Shown here: positions 1 to 8,005 of the stretch, one piece after another
Layout of the letters: each line of letters begins with the position of its first letter
Position numbering within the stretch: position 1 is the first letter of the stretch
Origin: an uncultured Ilumatobacter sp.
GTDB taxonomy: Bacteria > Actinomycetota > Acidimicrobiia > Acidimicrobiales > Ilumatobacteraceae
Direction: 5' to 3'
NCBI GenBank assembly: GCA_937891565.1
Contig: CALAHA010000272.1
Span: forward strand, 1-14,284
DNA: 14,284 nucleotides
The notes under the pieces: generated by a model
Database searches by the model: none
Told to the model about the DNA's origin: nothing
What the model saw: only the letters and a program-made list of their open reading frames with translations
Made by a program: the position numbers and the translations under genes

Positions 1-1
1 A

Positions 2-1564
2 GTGTCGGTCAAAATCATCGATCAGATGGTTGCTCAGGGTGTGCCATTCGCACGCGAGTACGGCGGCTTGCTCGCCAACCGCTCGTTCGGTGGAGCCCAG
101 GTCAGCCGCACATTTTATGCACGCGGCCAGACCGGCCAGCAGCTGTTAATTGGTGCATACCAGCAGCTCGCCCGCCAGATCGGCTTGGGCAACGTCAAGC
201 TCTGGAACCGCATTGAGTTGGTCGACGTCGTCACCGTCGACGGTAAATGTGCCGGCATCGTGACCCGCGACCTGATGAATGGCGAGGTCAAGTCGCATTC
301 AGGCCACGCTGTCGTGCTTGCGACCGGCGGGTACGGCAACGCCTTTTACCTGTCGACGAATGCGATGGCGTGCAACGTCACTGCGGCATGGCGTGCACAT
401 CGCCGAGGGGCGGCGTTCGCGAACCCCAGCTACACGCAGATCCATCCAACGTGTATTCCGCAAGCCGACGACTTCCAGTCAAAGCTGACGCTGATGTCCG
501 AGTCGCTCCGCAACGACGGTCGCATCTGGGTTCCGAAGGATGCCGACGAGACCCGACCCGCCGCGCAGATCCCCGAAGATGAACGCGACTATTACCTTGA
601 ACGGATTTACCCGAGCTTCGGCAACCTTGCACCGCGTGACGTGTCGTCACGAGCTGCAAAGCGGCTTGTCGACGCTGGTCAGGGTGTCGGCCCATTGAAG
701 AACGGCGTCTACCTCGACTTCGCTGAGTCGATCGACCGGCTCGGCCTCGACACAATCGTCGAGCGCTACTCGAACCTGTTCGAAATGTACGAGCGCATCA
801 CCGGTGAAGATCCTCGCGAGTCGCCAATGCGTATCTACCCGGCGAGCCACTACACGATGGGCGGATTGTGGGTCGACTACGAACTGCAGACGACGATCCC
901 TGGTTTGTTCTGTATTGGTGAAGCGAACTTCTCCGATCACGGAGCAAACCGCCTCGGTGCGTCGGCGTTGATGCAAGGCCTCTCCGATGGCTATTTCGTG
1001 CTCCCGTACACCATTGCTCCGTACCTCTCCGGCCTGCTCAACAAGCCGATCCCAGACACCAGCCACGAGGCCTTTGTCACTGCCGAGCAAGAGGCGCGAG
1101 ACCGTTTCCAGGGATACCTCGACATTGGCGGAACGAAAGGCCCCGATCACTTCCATCGTGAACTCGGCCGGATCATTTGGGACTACTGCGGCATGGATCG
1201 CAACCAGATCGGCCTTGAGAAGGCGCTCGCCGAGATCCCGGCGCTCCACGCCGAGTTCAAGAAAGACCTCCGAGTCACCGGTTCAGGAACAAGCCTCAAC
1301 CAGACGCTCGAAAAGGCAGCACGAGTCGACGACTTCTTCGAACTCGGCATCTTGATGTGCCAGGACGCACTCACCCGTGAAGAGAGCTGCGGCGGTCACT
1401 TCCGTTCCGAGCACCAGACCGACGATGGCGAGGCGCTTCGTAACGATGACGACTTCGCACACGTGACGGCCTGGGAGTGGAGTGGCAACCCGTCCGAGCC
1501 AATCGAACATCGCGAAAAGCTCGAGTACGAAGTCGTCCATTTGGCGACCCGTTCGTACAAGTAA
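2..1564 (+). CDS. sdhA: Succinate dehydrogenase/fumarate reductase flavoprotein subunit, 5' truncated by window edge
   Basis: This is the FAD-carrying catalytic subunit that oxidises succinate to fumarate (or the reverse) at the inner face of the membrane. The frame is open to the window edge, and the 520 visible residues lack the N-terminal GxGxxG dinucleotide fold and the flavin-linking His. The gene therefore starts upstream, and the GTG at base 2 is probably not the start. Family motifs, numbered from the first visible codon: an FGGA..RT stretch at 29-37, HPT at 148-150, SESLR at 166-170, APRD at 210-213 (Arg212 matching the proton-relay Arg), HYTMGG at 283-288 (substrate-binding His) and HGANRLGASALMQG at 313-326 (substrate Arg317). 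The sequence resembles the roughly 640-residue SdhA found with a single cytochrome b subunit. sdhB follows 50 bases downstream, so the two are surely co-transcribed. Succinate dehydrogenase versus fumarate reductase cannot be decided from sequence alone. Confidence 0.95.
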   Translation: MSVKIIDQMVAQGVPFAREYGGLLANRSFGGAQVSRTFYARGQTGQQLLIGAYQQLARQIGLGNVKLWNRIELVDVVTVDGKCAGIVTRDLMNGEVKSHSGHAVVLATGGYGNAFYLSTNAMACNVTAAWRAHRRGAAFANPSYTQIHPTCIPQADDFQSKLTLMSESLRNDGRIWVPKDADETRPAAQIPEDERDYYLERIYPSFGNLAPRDVSSRAAKRLVDAGQGVGPLKNGVYLDFAESIDRLGLDTIVERYSNLFEMYERITGEDPRESPMRIYPASHYTMGGLWVDYELQTTIPGLFCIGEANFSDHGANRLGASALMQGLSDGYFVLPYTIAPYLSGLLNKPIPDTSHEAFVTAEQEARDRFQGYLDIGGTKGPDHFHRELGRIIWDYCGMDRNQIGLEKALAEIPALHAEFKKDLRVTGSGTSLNQTLEKAARVDDFFELGILMCQDALTREESCGGHFRSEHQTDDGEALRNDDDFAHVTAWEWSGNPSEPIEHREKLEYEVVHLATRSYK

Positions 1565-1614
1565 TCGCTGCAGCCCCATCATCTGATTCGCATCTGGGAA
1601 GTAAGAGACACCAC

Positions 1615-2385
1615 GTGAGCAACCTCTCCAACATCAACCTCAAGATCTGGCGCCAGGACGGTCCCAATTCGCAGGGCCGCTTCGAGACCCATCAGATCCC
1701 CGAGATCAGTGACGAAGCTTCGTTTCTTGAGATGCTCGACATCTTGAACGAACGCCTCATCGAAGAAGGCAAGGCAGCCGTGGTTTTCGACCACGACTGC
1801 CGCGAAGGCATCTGCGGCACCTGTTCGCTGATGATCGACGGCCAGGCGCACGGCCCGCAACGAGGTACCGCAACCTGCCAACTTCACATGCGGCAGTTCG
1901 AGTCTGGCGCAGAGATCGTGATCGAGCCGTGGCGAGCCTCGGCATTCCCGATCATCAAAGATCTCATGGTCGATCGCTCAGCGTTCGACCGCATCATCGA
2001 AGCGGGCGGTTATATCACTGCGCCGACCGGTGGAGCGCCCGACGCCAACCTCATCCCGATCCCGAAGCCGGTCGCTGACGCGTCGATGGACGCAGCGGCC
2101 TGCATTGGTTGTGGAGCATGTGTTGCTGCGTGTCCGAACGGCGCCGCGAGCCTCTTTACTGGAGCGAAGATTTCGCACTTGAACCTGCTTCCGCAAGGTC
2201 AGGCCGAGCGGTACAAGCGCACCGAGGCGATGGTCGAGGAGATGGATTCCCACTTCGGTTCCTGTACCAACCACGGCGAGTGCGAGGCCGCGTGCCCGAA
2301 AGAGATTTCGATCGACAACATCGCGACGATGAACGCTGACTACGCCAGGTCGAAGTTCAAGAACCGCAAGGCACTGTCCCGCTAG
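1615..2385 (+). CDS. sdhB: Succinate dehydrogenase/fumarate reductase iron-sulfur subunit
   Basis: This subunit passes electrons from the flavoprotein to the membrane quinone site through three iron-sulfur clusters. It has 256 residues, normal for the family. The N-terminal ferredoxin domain carries the [2Fe-2S] ligands C62, C67, C70 (in CREGICGTC) and C88. The C-terminal domain has C163, C166, C169, C173 (CIGCGACVAACP) and C217, C223, C227 (ending in ACPKEI) for the [4Fe-4S] and [3Fe-4S] clusters. I chose the GTG at 1615 because the protein then begins with the family-like NLKIWRQ strand. The frame is open further upstream, but only by overlapping sdhA. An AAGAGA six bases before the GTG is a weak ribosome site. 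It is the last gene of its operon and ends before a hairpin at 2411-2462. No membrane anchor gene is visible; it presumably lies upstream of sdhA. Confidence 0.96.
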   Translation: MSNLSNINLKIWRQDGPNSQGRFETHQIPEISDEASFLEMLDILNERLIEEGKAAVVFDHDCREGICGTCSLMIDGQAHGPQRGTATCQLHMRQFESGAEIVIEPWRASAFPIIKDLMVDRSAFDRIIEAGGYITAPTGGAPDANLIPIPKPVADASMDAAACIGCGACVAACPNGAASLFTGAKISHLNLLPQGQAERYKRTEAMVEEMDSHFGSCTNHGECEAACPKEISIDNIATMNADYARSKFKNRKALSR

Positions 2386-2410
2386 ACAGACTTGCCACCG
2401 GAACCGCTTG

Positions 2411-2462
2411 CGAAGGCGTGAGGTCGATGCGCACGTGAGGCGCACCCGACCTCACGCCTTCG
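2411..2462. terminator. Long hairpin between convergent sdhB and GH2 genes
   Basis: Perfect 16-base inverted arms (CGAAGGCGTGAGGTCG at 2411-2426 and its complement at 2447-2462) enclose 20 bases. Those contain a second 5-base stem (TGCGC at 2428-2432, GCGCA at 2440-2444). Only a short T run (GTTT) follows on the + strand. It sits 25 bases after the sdhB stop and about 20 bases after the stop of the opposing gene, so it probably ends transcription from both sides. Confidence 0.75.
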
Positions 2463-2481
2463 TCGCGTTTGGACAGCGGTT

Positions 2482-4680
2482 TCAGCTGCTGGGTGGGAGC
2501 GTGATTGCGGTGGTATAGCGGTTGTGGCTGGTCATGTCGCCGGCGGTCATCGTGAGTTCGATCGAAAGCTCACCGAGCGTGTTGGGCACGGTTACATCGA
2601 TCCTGCCCACCTTGACGACATCGTCGGCCCCGACTGGGCCGCCGAAGCGCCAACGTTGCTCACCACCTGCCCACGAGGCAATGGCGTCGACCACGGCGAA
2701 GTCAATCGGTTCACGCAGGTCGCTGATCAGATGCACGTCAAGCTTCATCCGGTCGCCCTCGTTGATCCACTCCGGCGGCTGGTCGGCCACGACGAGAACT
2801 GACGCGCATGCGGCTTGCACGACGGCAAAGGCATCTTTCGGGACGCGTTCGTGATCGAGGATGCTTGCCGAGATGACGGGTGCAGGGTCGGCGAGTGCGT
2901 AGAAACAAAAGCCACCTGACGGCCGATACTTCAGCCGGCGGAGTGTCTCGATCTGTGTCTTCAACACATGTGATTGATACCGCTGAGTCGTGTCGCGCCA
3001 TTGTTCGTATGACTCGAATGACCCGGGCGGGAACAGCTGCTCGAACTGGTCGCGCTGGTACCCGTACTCGACCTCAAGGCGCGCCCAGTCCAGATTTGGC
3101 CAGTCGTGGTTGCGGAGTTGTTCGTCGATGAAGGGCGCCGTGTGCGGCGGTGCATGCGCGCCGAATTCCGAAACAAAGCGAACGAGCCGCGGTACTCGCG
3201 TGGCGAACCGTGCAAGGTCTTCGGCTTTGCCTCGATGCCACCCGAACCAGATGTGCGCATCGGTCCCGCTGAGCTGCGGGAAGTGGGGGAGTACTCCGGA
3301 GTGCGCGACTGTTTCGCGGCTGGAGTCGGCTTTTTCAAAGGATCGCTTGACCCATCGATCGAGCACCGATTTGTTCCACGACGGCAATTGCTGCGCGAGC
3401 ACGGTGCGTGTGCGCTTCTTCCAGTCAGAACGGTCGGCGCCCGTTGTCGCAGCCGGGTCGTTGTGGGCTGTCCATTGGATGATCGACGGGTGATGACCGA
3501 GTGCATCAACGGCGGCTTTGGCCTGACCGACCGCTTGGCCGCGCACCGACCGGGCATGGCCCCACTGGAGTGGGAAGTCTTGGAGGATCAACATGCCGAG
3601 TTCGTCCGCTGCCCTGTACACCTCGCGGTTCGCGATGTGGCCGTGCACGCGCACCGCGTCGAGACCGAGTTCGACGGCCAGCTCAATGTCTCGTCGGACG
3701 GCGGCGGCGTCGGCGTCGGCCAGCCCGGCGCAAGTTGGCAGCACGTTGGCGCCTTTCAGGAAGAGCTGCTCACCGTTGATCGAACAGATCCATTTGTCCC
3801 ACGACACTTGACGTAACCCCGTGCGGCGCACCCGTCGATCGCTGACCTGCGGCGCAGCGTCAGGCGTATCGGGCGCGACGACCACTTCGACCGCGATGTC
3901 GGTCAGCGGTTGTTCGCCGAGTGCGCGCGGCCACCACAGGGCCGGTTCGGAGATGTCGATGTTCCATTCGATCTGGTTTTCACCGAAGGCCAGGACGTGG
4001 TCTCGCTCATCGTGCACGTCGCCGTCGACCAAGGTCCGGACGGTGACGGTGCGCTGCGTATCGCTGTCGAGATGCGACGTCAGGCGAAGATGGGCGCGCC
4101 GGTCGTCGGCGTCGCGGCACAGCACGCGCAGCCGCTCAATGCGGACTGGGCCAGTGTCGTACACGTGGACGGGCCGCCAGAGGCCGCCCGGGTTCCAGTG
4201 GCGATCGAGACCATCCCAGTGCTGGAAGACGCCGGTGATGTTGCGCCGATTGTTCGCGCCGGAGTGAGGCGCACAGGTGACCTCTACTGCGAGGACGTGC
4301 TGGTCGTCGAGCTTCGAGAGTGCTGTGATGTCGAAGGTGTGTGGAAAAAAGTAGCCCTCGGGGTCGCCAAGGTAGGCGCCATCGAGCCACACATCGGCCT
4401 GGTAGAAGATGCCGTCAAGCGTGACCCAGCGGCGCGCTCCGTCGACTGGCGGGCTGGCGCTGAAGCGATGCCGGTACATGATCGGGCCATCGCTGGAAGC
4501 GAACTTGTCGGTGTCGCGCCAGTGTCCGGGGACCTCGACCGGCTCCCAGTTGTGTTCGTCGGTGTCAAGCCCGATGCCGTACCGACGGATGTCGTCGTCT
4601 GCCTCGGCGGCGACCCAGCGGCCGGTGAGTTCACGTCGCGTCGCGTTCCAACGGTCGACGGAAGCGGAGGCCATGCTCAT
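2482..4680 (-). CDS. Glycoside hydrolase family 2 protein (beta-mannosidase/beta-galactosidase-like)
   Basis: This is a retaining exo-glycosidase fold predicted to remove a terminal beta-linked sugar; the substrate is not evident. From the ATG at 4680 it has 732 residues and no signal peptide, so it is likely cytosolic. Domains: a sugar-binding jelly roll at about 18-175 (FYQADVWLDGAYLG at 92-105), an Ig-like domain at about 178-290, a TIM barrel at about 292-600, then a C-terminal beta domain. The nucleophile Glu505 is in SEFG at 504-507. The acid/base position usually reads Asn-Glu but here reads N407-D408 (AHNDP). A second ATG at 4674 lies 7 bases after a TACGCT box and may be the true start, giving 730 residues; no Shine-Dalgarno is seen for either. 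The gene is alone on its strand, divergent from the AAA+ ATPase gene and convergent with sdhB. The family is confident, the specificity is not. Confidence 0.88.
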   Translation of the reverse strand: MSMASASVDRWNATRRELTGRWVAAEADDDIRRYGIGLDTDEHNWEPVEVPGHWRDTDKFASSDGPIMYRHRFSASPPVDGARRWVTLDGIFYQADVWLDGAYLGDPEGYFFPHTFDITALSKLDDQHVLAVEVTCAPHSGANNRRNITGVFQHWDGLDRHWNPGGLWRPVHVYDTGPVRIERLRVLCRDADDRRAHLRLTSHLDSDTQRTVTVRTLVDGDVHDERDHVLAFGENQIEWNIDISEPALWWPRALGEQPLTDIAVEVVVAPDTPDAAPQVSDRRVRRTGLRQVSWDKWICSINGEQLFLKGANVLPTCAGLADADAAAVRRDIELAVELGLDAVRVHGHIANREVYRAADELGMLILQDFPLQWGHARSVRGQAVGQAKAAVDALGHHPSIIQWTAHNDPAATTGADRSDWKKRTRTVLAQQLPSWNKSVLDRWVKRSFEKADSSRETVAHSGVLPHFPQLSGTDAHIWFGWHRGKAEDLARFATRVPRLVRFVSEFGAHAPPHTAPFIDEQLRNHDWPNLDWARLEVEYGYQRDQFEQLFPPGSFESYEQWRDTTQRYQSHVLKTQIETLRRLKYRPSGGFCFYALADPAPVISASILDHERVPKDAFAVVQAACASVLVVADQPPEWINEGDRMKLDVHLISDLREPIDFAVVDAIASWAGGEQRWRFGGPVGADDVVKVGRIDVTVPNTLGELSIELTMTAGDMTSHNRYTTAITLPPSS

Positions 4681-4681
4681 G

Positions 4682-4687
4682 AGCGTA
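4682..4687 (-). promoter_or_regulatory. TACGCT, possible -10 box for GH2 gene
   Basis: On the minus strand TACGCT matches TANNNT and ends 7 bases before the ATG at 4674. That spacing suits a leaderless transcript and would favour 4674 over 4680 as the start. No convincing -35 hexamer is seen. Inferred by analogy with five similarly placed boxes in this window. Confidence 0.35.
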
Positions 4688-4795
4688 CGCCCGCATCGCC
4701 CAGCCCCGATAGTCACATTCTCCGTTCCGATGCCTGGCGCAAAAATGGATATCCGAGGTTGCTGGCTCGCCTGAACATGGGCAGAGCGGGCGCGG

Positions 4796-4801
4796 TAGGT
4801 T
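4796..4801 (+). promoter_or_regulatory. TAGGTT, probable -10 box for AAA+ ATPase gene
   Basis: TAGGTT matches TANNNT and is followed by 6 bases and then the ATG at 4808. This is the geometry of a leaderless promoter, with transcription starting at or next to the A of ATG. A TGAACA at 4772-4777, 18 bases upstream, is a possible weak -35. Confidence 0.5.
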
Positions 4802-4807
4802 CGGCGG

Positions 4808-6238
4808 ATGGAAGACGAGACGAACGATCGCGCGACCACACTCGGCGAACTCCAGGCTTCGGGATGGGTTTCGCGACCTGTCAAGCAAGAAGTCCGCGAG
4901 CACGCCATTGCCAAGGTGATGGCTGGCGAACCGCTCTTTACAGGGGTGCAGGGCTATGAAAATACGGTGATGCCGCAGCTCGAGAATGCTTTGCTTGCAG
5001 GCCACGACGTCGTGTTTCTTGGAGAACGCGGACAAGCCAAGACTCGCATGATCCGTTCGCTGACTGGCTTACTCGACGAGTGGATGCCGATCGTTGCTGG
5101 CAGCGAAATCATGGATGATCCATACAACCCGGTCTCGAAGTACGCGAAGGACCTCGTCGCCGAGCACGGCGACGCCACCCCGGTCGACTGGGTGCACCGG
5201 GATCTCCGTTACGGCGAGAAGCTCGCTACTCCCGATACCTCGATTGCCGACCTCATCGGGGAGGTCGATCCAATCAAGGTCGCCGAAGGCCGCTACCTCT
5301 CCGACGAACTCACGTTGCACTACGGCATGGTGCCGCGCACTAATCGCGGCATCTTTGCGATTAACGAACTTCCGGACCTTGCAGAGCGCATCCAGGTCGG
5401 CTTGCTGAACGTGCTTGAAGAACGCGACGTGCAGATCCGTGGCTACAAGATCCGACTGCCCCTCGATGTGATGCTGATGGCCTCGGCCAACCCAGAGGAC
5501 TACACCAACCGCGGCCGCATCATCACGCCGCTGAAAGATCGCTTCGGAAGCCAGATCCGCACGCACTATCCACTCGAAGTGCAAACCGAAGTAGACATCA
5601 TGCTGCAAGAGGCGCAGTCGCTCAACATCGAGACTCCGAACGGTCCCGTGACGGTCAGTGTCCCCGGCTACCTCACCGACGTCATCGCGACGTTCTCCCA
5701 CCTTGCGCGGTCGAGTAACCAGGTCAACCAACGCAGTGGGGTGTCGGTGCGTCTGTCGGTCAGCAACTACGAGGCGCTCTCGGCGAACGCGCTGCGTCGC
5801 GGCCTGCGGTCAGGAGAAACGAACATCGTGGCCCGTGTCGATGACCTCGGTGCGCTTGCGGCGAGCTCGATGGGCAAGATCGAAATTGAGTCCATTGACG
5901 AAGGCCGTGATGGAGCGATCATGGAGAGCCTCATCAAGGGCGCCGTGCTCACGGTTTTCAAAGACGTGGTCCCGCCCGAGCAGACCCGTGCAGTCGTAGA
6001 CGCATTCGAAGAGGGCGCAGTGGCCCATACCGGCGAGACGATGACGAGTACTGAACTCGCCGCTGTGGCTGAGCAGGTCGATGCGCTGAAGACGCCCGTG
6101 AAAATCCTCACTGGTGGCGATGAGTCGCCCGGCGCCGTCGCTGCCGCTGTCGAGTTCATCCTCGAAGGTCTGCACCTTTCGAAGCGTTTGAACAAAGACG
6201 CCAATGGCGACAGCGCCACCTATCGCAGCCGTACCTAA
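4808..6238 (+). CDS. AAA+ ATPase of the MoxR / magnesium-chelatase ChlI-like type
   Basis: This is an ATP-driven remodelling ATPase of 476 residues, probably acting in the cytoplasm with the VWA protein encoded at 8089. Walker A is GERGQAKT at 72-79 (invariant Lys78-Thr79, but Ala where most P-loops have Gly). The Walker B strand is GIFAINELPDL at 181-191, with Asn186-Glu187 where most relatives have Asp-Glu. Sensor 1 is SANPEDYTNRG at 226-236, and an Arg-finger candidate is R245 in PLKDR. A C-terminal helical lid follows, with RSGVSVRLS at 309-317. The last hundred or so residues are acidic and alanine-rich, without a domain I recognise. The ATG at 4808 directly follows a TANNNT box, and there is no Shine-Dalgarno. 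It may be labelled magnesium chelatase or sigma-54-interacting regulator by similarity, but no chlorophyll genes or sigma-54 motifs are nearby. The natural substrate is unknown. Confidence 0.88.
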   Translation: MEDETNDRATTLGELQASGWVSRPVKQEVREHAIAKVMAGEPLFTGVQGYENTVMPQLENALLAGHDVVFLGERGQAKTRMIRSLTGLLDEWMPIVAGSEIMDDPYNPVSKYAKDLVAEHGDATPVDWVHRDLRYGEKLATPDTSIADLIGEVDPIKVAEGRYLSDELTLHYGMVPRTNRGIFAINELPDLAERIQVGLLNVLEERDVQIRGYKIRLPLDVMLMASANPEDYTNRGRIITPLKDRFGSQIRTHYPLEVQTEVDIMLQEAQSLNIETPNGPVTVSVPGYLTDVIATFSHLARSSNQVNQRSGVSVRLSVSNYEALSANALRRGLRSGETNIVARVDDLGALAASSMGKIEIESIDEGRDGAIMESLIKGAVLTVFKDVVPPEQTRAVVDAFEEGAVAHTGETMTSTELAAVAEQVDALKTPVKILTGGDESPGAVAAAVEFILEGLHLSKRLNKDANGDSATYRSRT

Positions 6239-6244
6239 TTCGCT

Positions 6245-6289
6245 TCGCTGTCACCCTCTGAAACCGAGCTGACCAAAGTGTGACAGCGA
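6245..6289. terminator. Inverted repeat between convergent ATPase and GH1-like genes
   Basis: Ten-base arms TCGCTGTCAC (6245-6254) and GTGACAGCGA (6280-6289) are perfectly complementary around a 25-base loop. It starts 6 bases after the ATPase stop codon. There is no T tract, and the long loop makes it a weak intrinsic terminator, but its position at the convergence point supports that role. Confidence 0.4.
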
Positions 6290-6475
6290 GTGCTGCTGTA
6301 GTCCCGTTTGCATCGCAACCTGTCGGGTCCAGGTGGTTGGAACAGATCGCCCGCACGGCAACGCCGGTCGCGGTCGCGTCGGCTCGAAGCGTTCGCCAAA
6401 ACCAACCCCCGCATCCAATCACGCCACAACCGGACACCCCAATGGCGCCCGTCGGATGCGGCCGAACGGTTGGCT

Positions 6476-7384
6476 TCAGCGGTGGGTGCCGCCGAGGACG
6501 GCGTCGGCCATCGGTGTCGTCGAGCGAGCCGAGTCGAGCAGGCCTCCGGATGACTCGGGGCCGGTAATTGCGGGGTCGATGAAAGCGGCCTCGATGGACA
6601 CCCCGTCGGCGATTGCTGCGTCGAGCGCCCTGACGAACTGCTCTGCGATGAGGCCCTGCACGTCGGCGTCGTGGTGCCGTGCGGTGAATTGGCTGATCAG
6701 CATCGGCGTGTCTTGGACGAGTTCGGTTGAGCGCATCACTTCGGCGTGCATCTGCTCGCGAAGATGCTCGAGTTGTTCGTCGTTCGGTTCTGGGTCGTCG
6801 AGGTCAGCGTGCGCGAGGGCAATCCCGATCAGGTCGCATGTTTCGAGAAAGCTCGCAGCACGGTCGATCATGCTGGCTGACAGCGATGCAACAACAGGTG
6901 CCTCGCCGCTGCGGAGCGCCGACCATGTGGCGGCCCAGCCTGCAGCGGGAAGGTCGGCGGTGATTTCGGCAAACGGAATCCAACCGTGGACACCTGCACC
7001 GAATCGGTCAGCGACCCGCTCGACAAACCTCGGTAACCACTTGGCTGCGACATCAGCGTCGTCAATGCCGCCTTCATTGGTCACCCAGCGCGGCTCGTCG
7101 CAGCCGTACAGCGTCGCCCATACTCGGAGCCCGATTGCATCGGCAGCGGTGAGCACTTGGTCGTACCAGTCAGCCCAGCTGCCGTCGAGGTCACCAGGTT
7201 TTGCTTGCAGTCGTGCCCAGTCGAACGTGAGCCGGATGTCGGTAACGCCAACTTGTTGCAAGACAGCAAGGTCCTCGGGCCAGCGCGTCCAAAAGCCGCT
7301 GCCGGCCGTCGGGCCGAGGTTCGACATGTCGCCGTATCCGAGGGTCACCGCAGTGGTGAGCGTGGCGCCACGTGCAAAGGTCAT
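6476..7384 (-). CDS. GH1-like TIM-barrel protein with degenerate catalytic residues
   Basis: A 302-residue protein with the outline of a family 1 glycosidase. SGFWTRWPEDLAVLQQVGV at 29-47 and DIRLTFDWARLQAKPG at 49-64 match the family's N-terminal barrel segments. ALDAAIADGVSIEAAF at 253-268 matches the C-terminal one. It is much shorter than normal GH1 enzymes (about 400-480 residues). The acid/base Asn-Glu-Pro is reduced to A139-E140-I141. The nucleophile motif (I/V)TENG appears as I230-S231-Q232-F233, losing the Glu. It is therefore probably not a normal glycosidase, and may be a sugar-binding or structural remnant. No signal peptide is seen. It starts 28 bases after the stop of the cyclase gene, with no clear ribosome site before the ATG at 7384, so it is the second gene of a two-gene operon. 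Fold assignment is fairly confident; function is unknown. Confidence 0.72.
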   Translation of the reverse strand: MTFARGATLTTAVTLGYGDMSNLGPTAGSGFWTRWPEDLAVLQQVGVTDIRLTFDWARLQAKPGDLDGSWADWYDQVLTAADAIGLRVWATLYGCDEPRWVTNEGGIDDADVAAKWLPRFVERVADRFGAGVHGWIPFAEITADLPAAGWAATWSALRSGEAPVVASLSASMIDRAASFLETCDLIGIALAHADLDDPEPNDEQLEHLREQMHAEVMRSTELVQDTPMLISQFTARHHDADVQGLIAEQFVRALDAAIADGVSIEAAFIDPAITGPESSGGLLDSARSTTPMADAVLGGTHR

Positions 7385-7412
7385 GGTGTTGCGGGGCTCG
7401 TGGCGCCCGACG

Positions 7413-7958
7413 TCAGATGAATGGCGATCGCGTCCAGAGATCGCTGGTCTCGGACTCGGCTGCCATCGGAACACCGCTGAGCGCGACGACGTCGATCGGC
7501 CCTGGGAACCCACGGAGTTCGACCTCGCCGACCGAGGTGGCGGTGACCCCAGCGGGGAGTCGCTCGATGTGCATTGTGGGCATGAGCGCTTCGACGCCCT
7601 TGGCATGGTCACACAAACGTGATGCCATGTTGACTGCCGAGCCGATGTAATCGTCGCCTTCGAACAGCAGTGCGTGGCCCGTCGCCAGGCCTGAACGCAC
7701 CGTGAGCGGGGCACATACTTCGTTGGAGAGACGATCGAGGTCGAGGACGAACTCGATAGCGTCGCTCTGGTCGACGGCCACGACCATGCAGCCGTCACCC
7801 AGCCACTTGGCGATTCGGACGCCTCGCTCGGATGCCACTGTTCGAACGATCGTCCGGAATGCGCTGAGGAGTCTCCCAGCCGCGTCGTCGCCGAACGCAG
7901 CCGTGTAGTTCGTGAACCCCGAAAGGTCGACAAACACGTAAGTACGTGGCACACGCAT
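7413..7958 (-). CDS. Stand-alone class III adenylate/guanylate cyclase catalytic domain
   Basis: Predicted to convert a nucleoside triphosphate, probably ATP, to the 3',5'-cyclic nucleotide in the cytoplasm. The 181 residues are almost only the class III catalytic domain. Metal-binding Asp11 lies in FVDLSGFTNYT and Asp55 in WLGDG. Lys51 and Asp103 are at base-selecting positions (Lys/Asp suggests adenine). N110 and R114 in VNMASR are the transition-state residues. All six key positions are present, so activity is expected, as a dimer. No membrane, HAMP, GAF or response-regulator domain is attached, so any sensing must come from elsewhere. The ATG at 7958 follows a TAGCAT box by 6 bases. The gene is divergent from the VWA gene and heads an operon with the GH1-like gene. 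Guanylate cyclase activity cannot be excluded. Confidence 0.92.
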   Translation of the reverse strand: MRVPRTYVFVDLSGFTNYTAAFGDDAAGRLLSAFRTIVRTVASERGVRIAKWLGDGCMVVAVDQSDAIEFVLDLDRLSNEVCAPLTVRSGLATGHALLFEGDDYIGSAVNMASRLCDHAKGVEALMPTMHIERLPAGVTATSVGEVELRGFPGPIDVVALSGVPMAAESETSDLWTRSPFI

Positions 7959-7964
7959 GACTGC

Positions 7965-7970
7965 ATGCTA
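7965..7970 (-). promoter_or_regulatory. TAGCAT, probable -10 box for cyclase gene
   Basis: On the minus strand TAGCAT matches TANNNT and is followed by six bases and the ATG at 7958, again leaderless geometry. No clear -35 is found 16-18 bases upstream, and no Shine-Dalgarno precedes the start. Confidence 0.5.
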
Positions 7971-8005
7971 ATTGCGCTGGCGCGTTAATGCGATTTGCGG
8001 AGTTG

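Noticed and set aside
4681..4914. N-terminal extension of the GH2 protein to an ATG at 4914
   Set aside because: It would add 78 Arg/Ser-rich residues, overlap the divergent ATPase gene and extend beyond the normal GH2 N-terminus; ATGs at 4680 and 4674 fit better.
3910..4959. 349-codon open frame on the + strand opposite the GH2 gene and overlapping the ATPase start
   Set aside because: Antisense shadow typical of GC-rich DNA. The GH2 frame carries clear catalytic and domain motifs.
6239..6475. Possible tRNA or small gene in the 237-base gap between convergent genes
   Set aside because: No cloverleaf or T-loop consensus was found, and the short frames present have no start signals; only the inverted repeat at 6245-6289 stands out.
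6333..7622. 429-codon open frame on the + strand opposite the GH1-like and cyclase genes
   Set aside because: It runs antisense to two genes with recognisable families, its translation is Ser/Arg-rich low-complexity sequence without family motifs, and it has no ribosome site.
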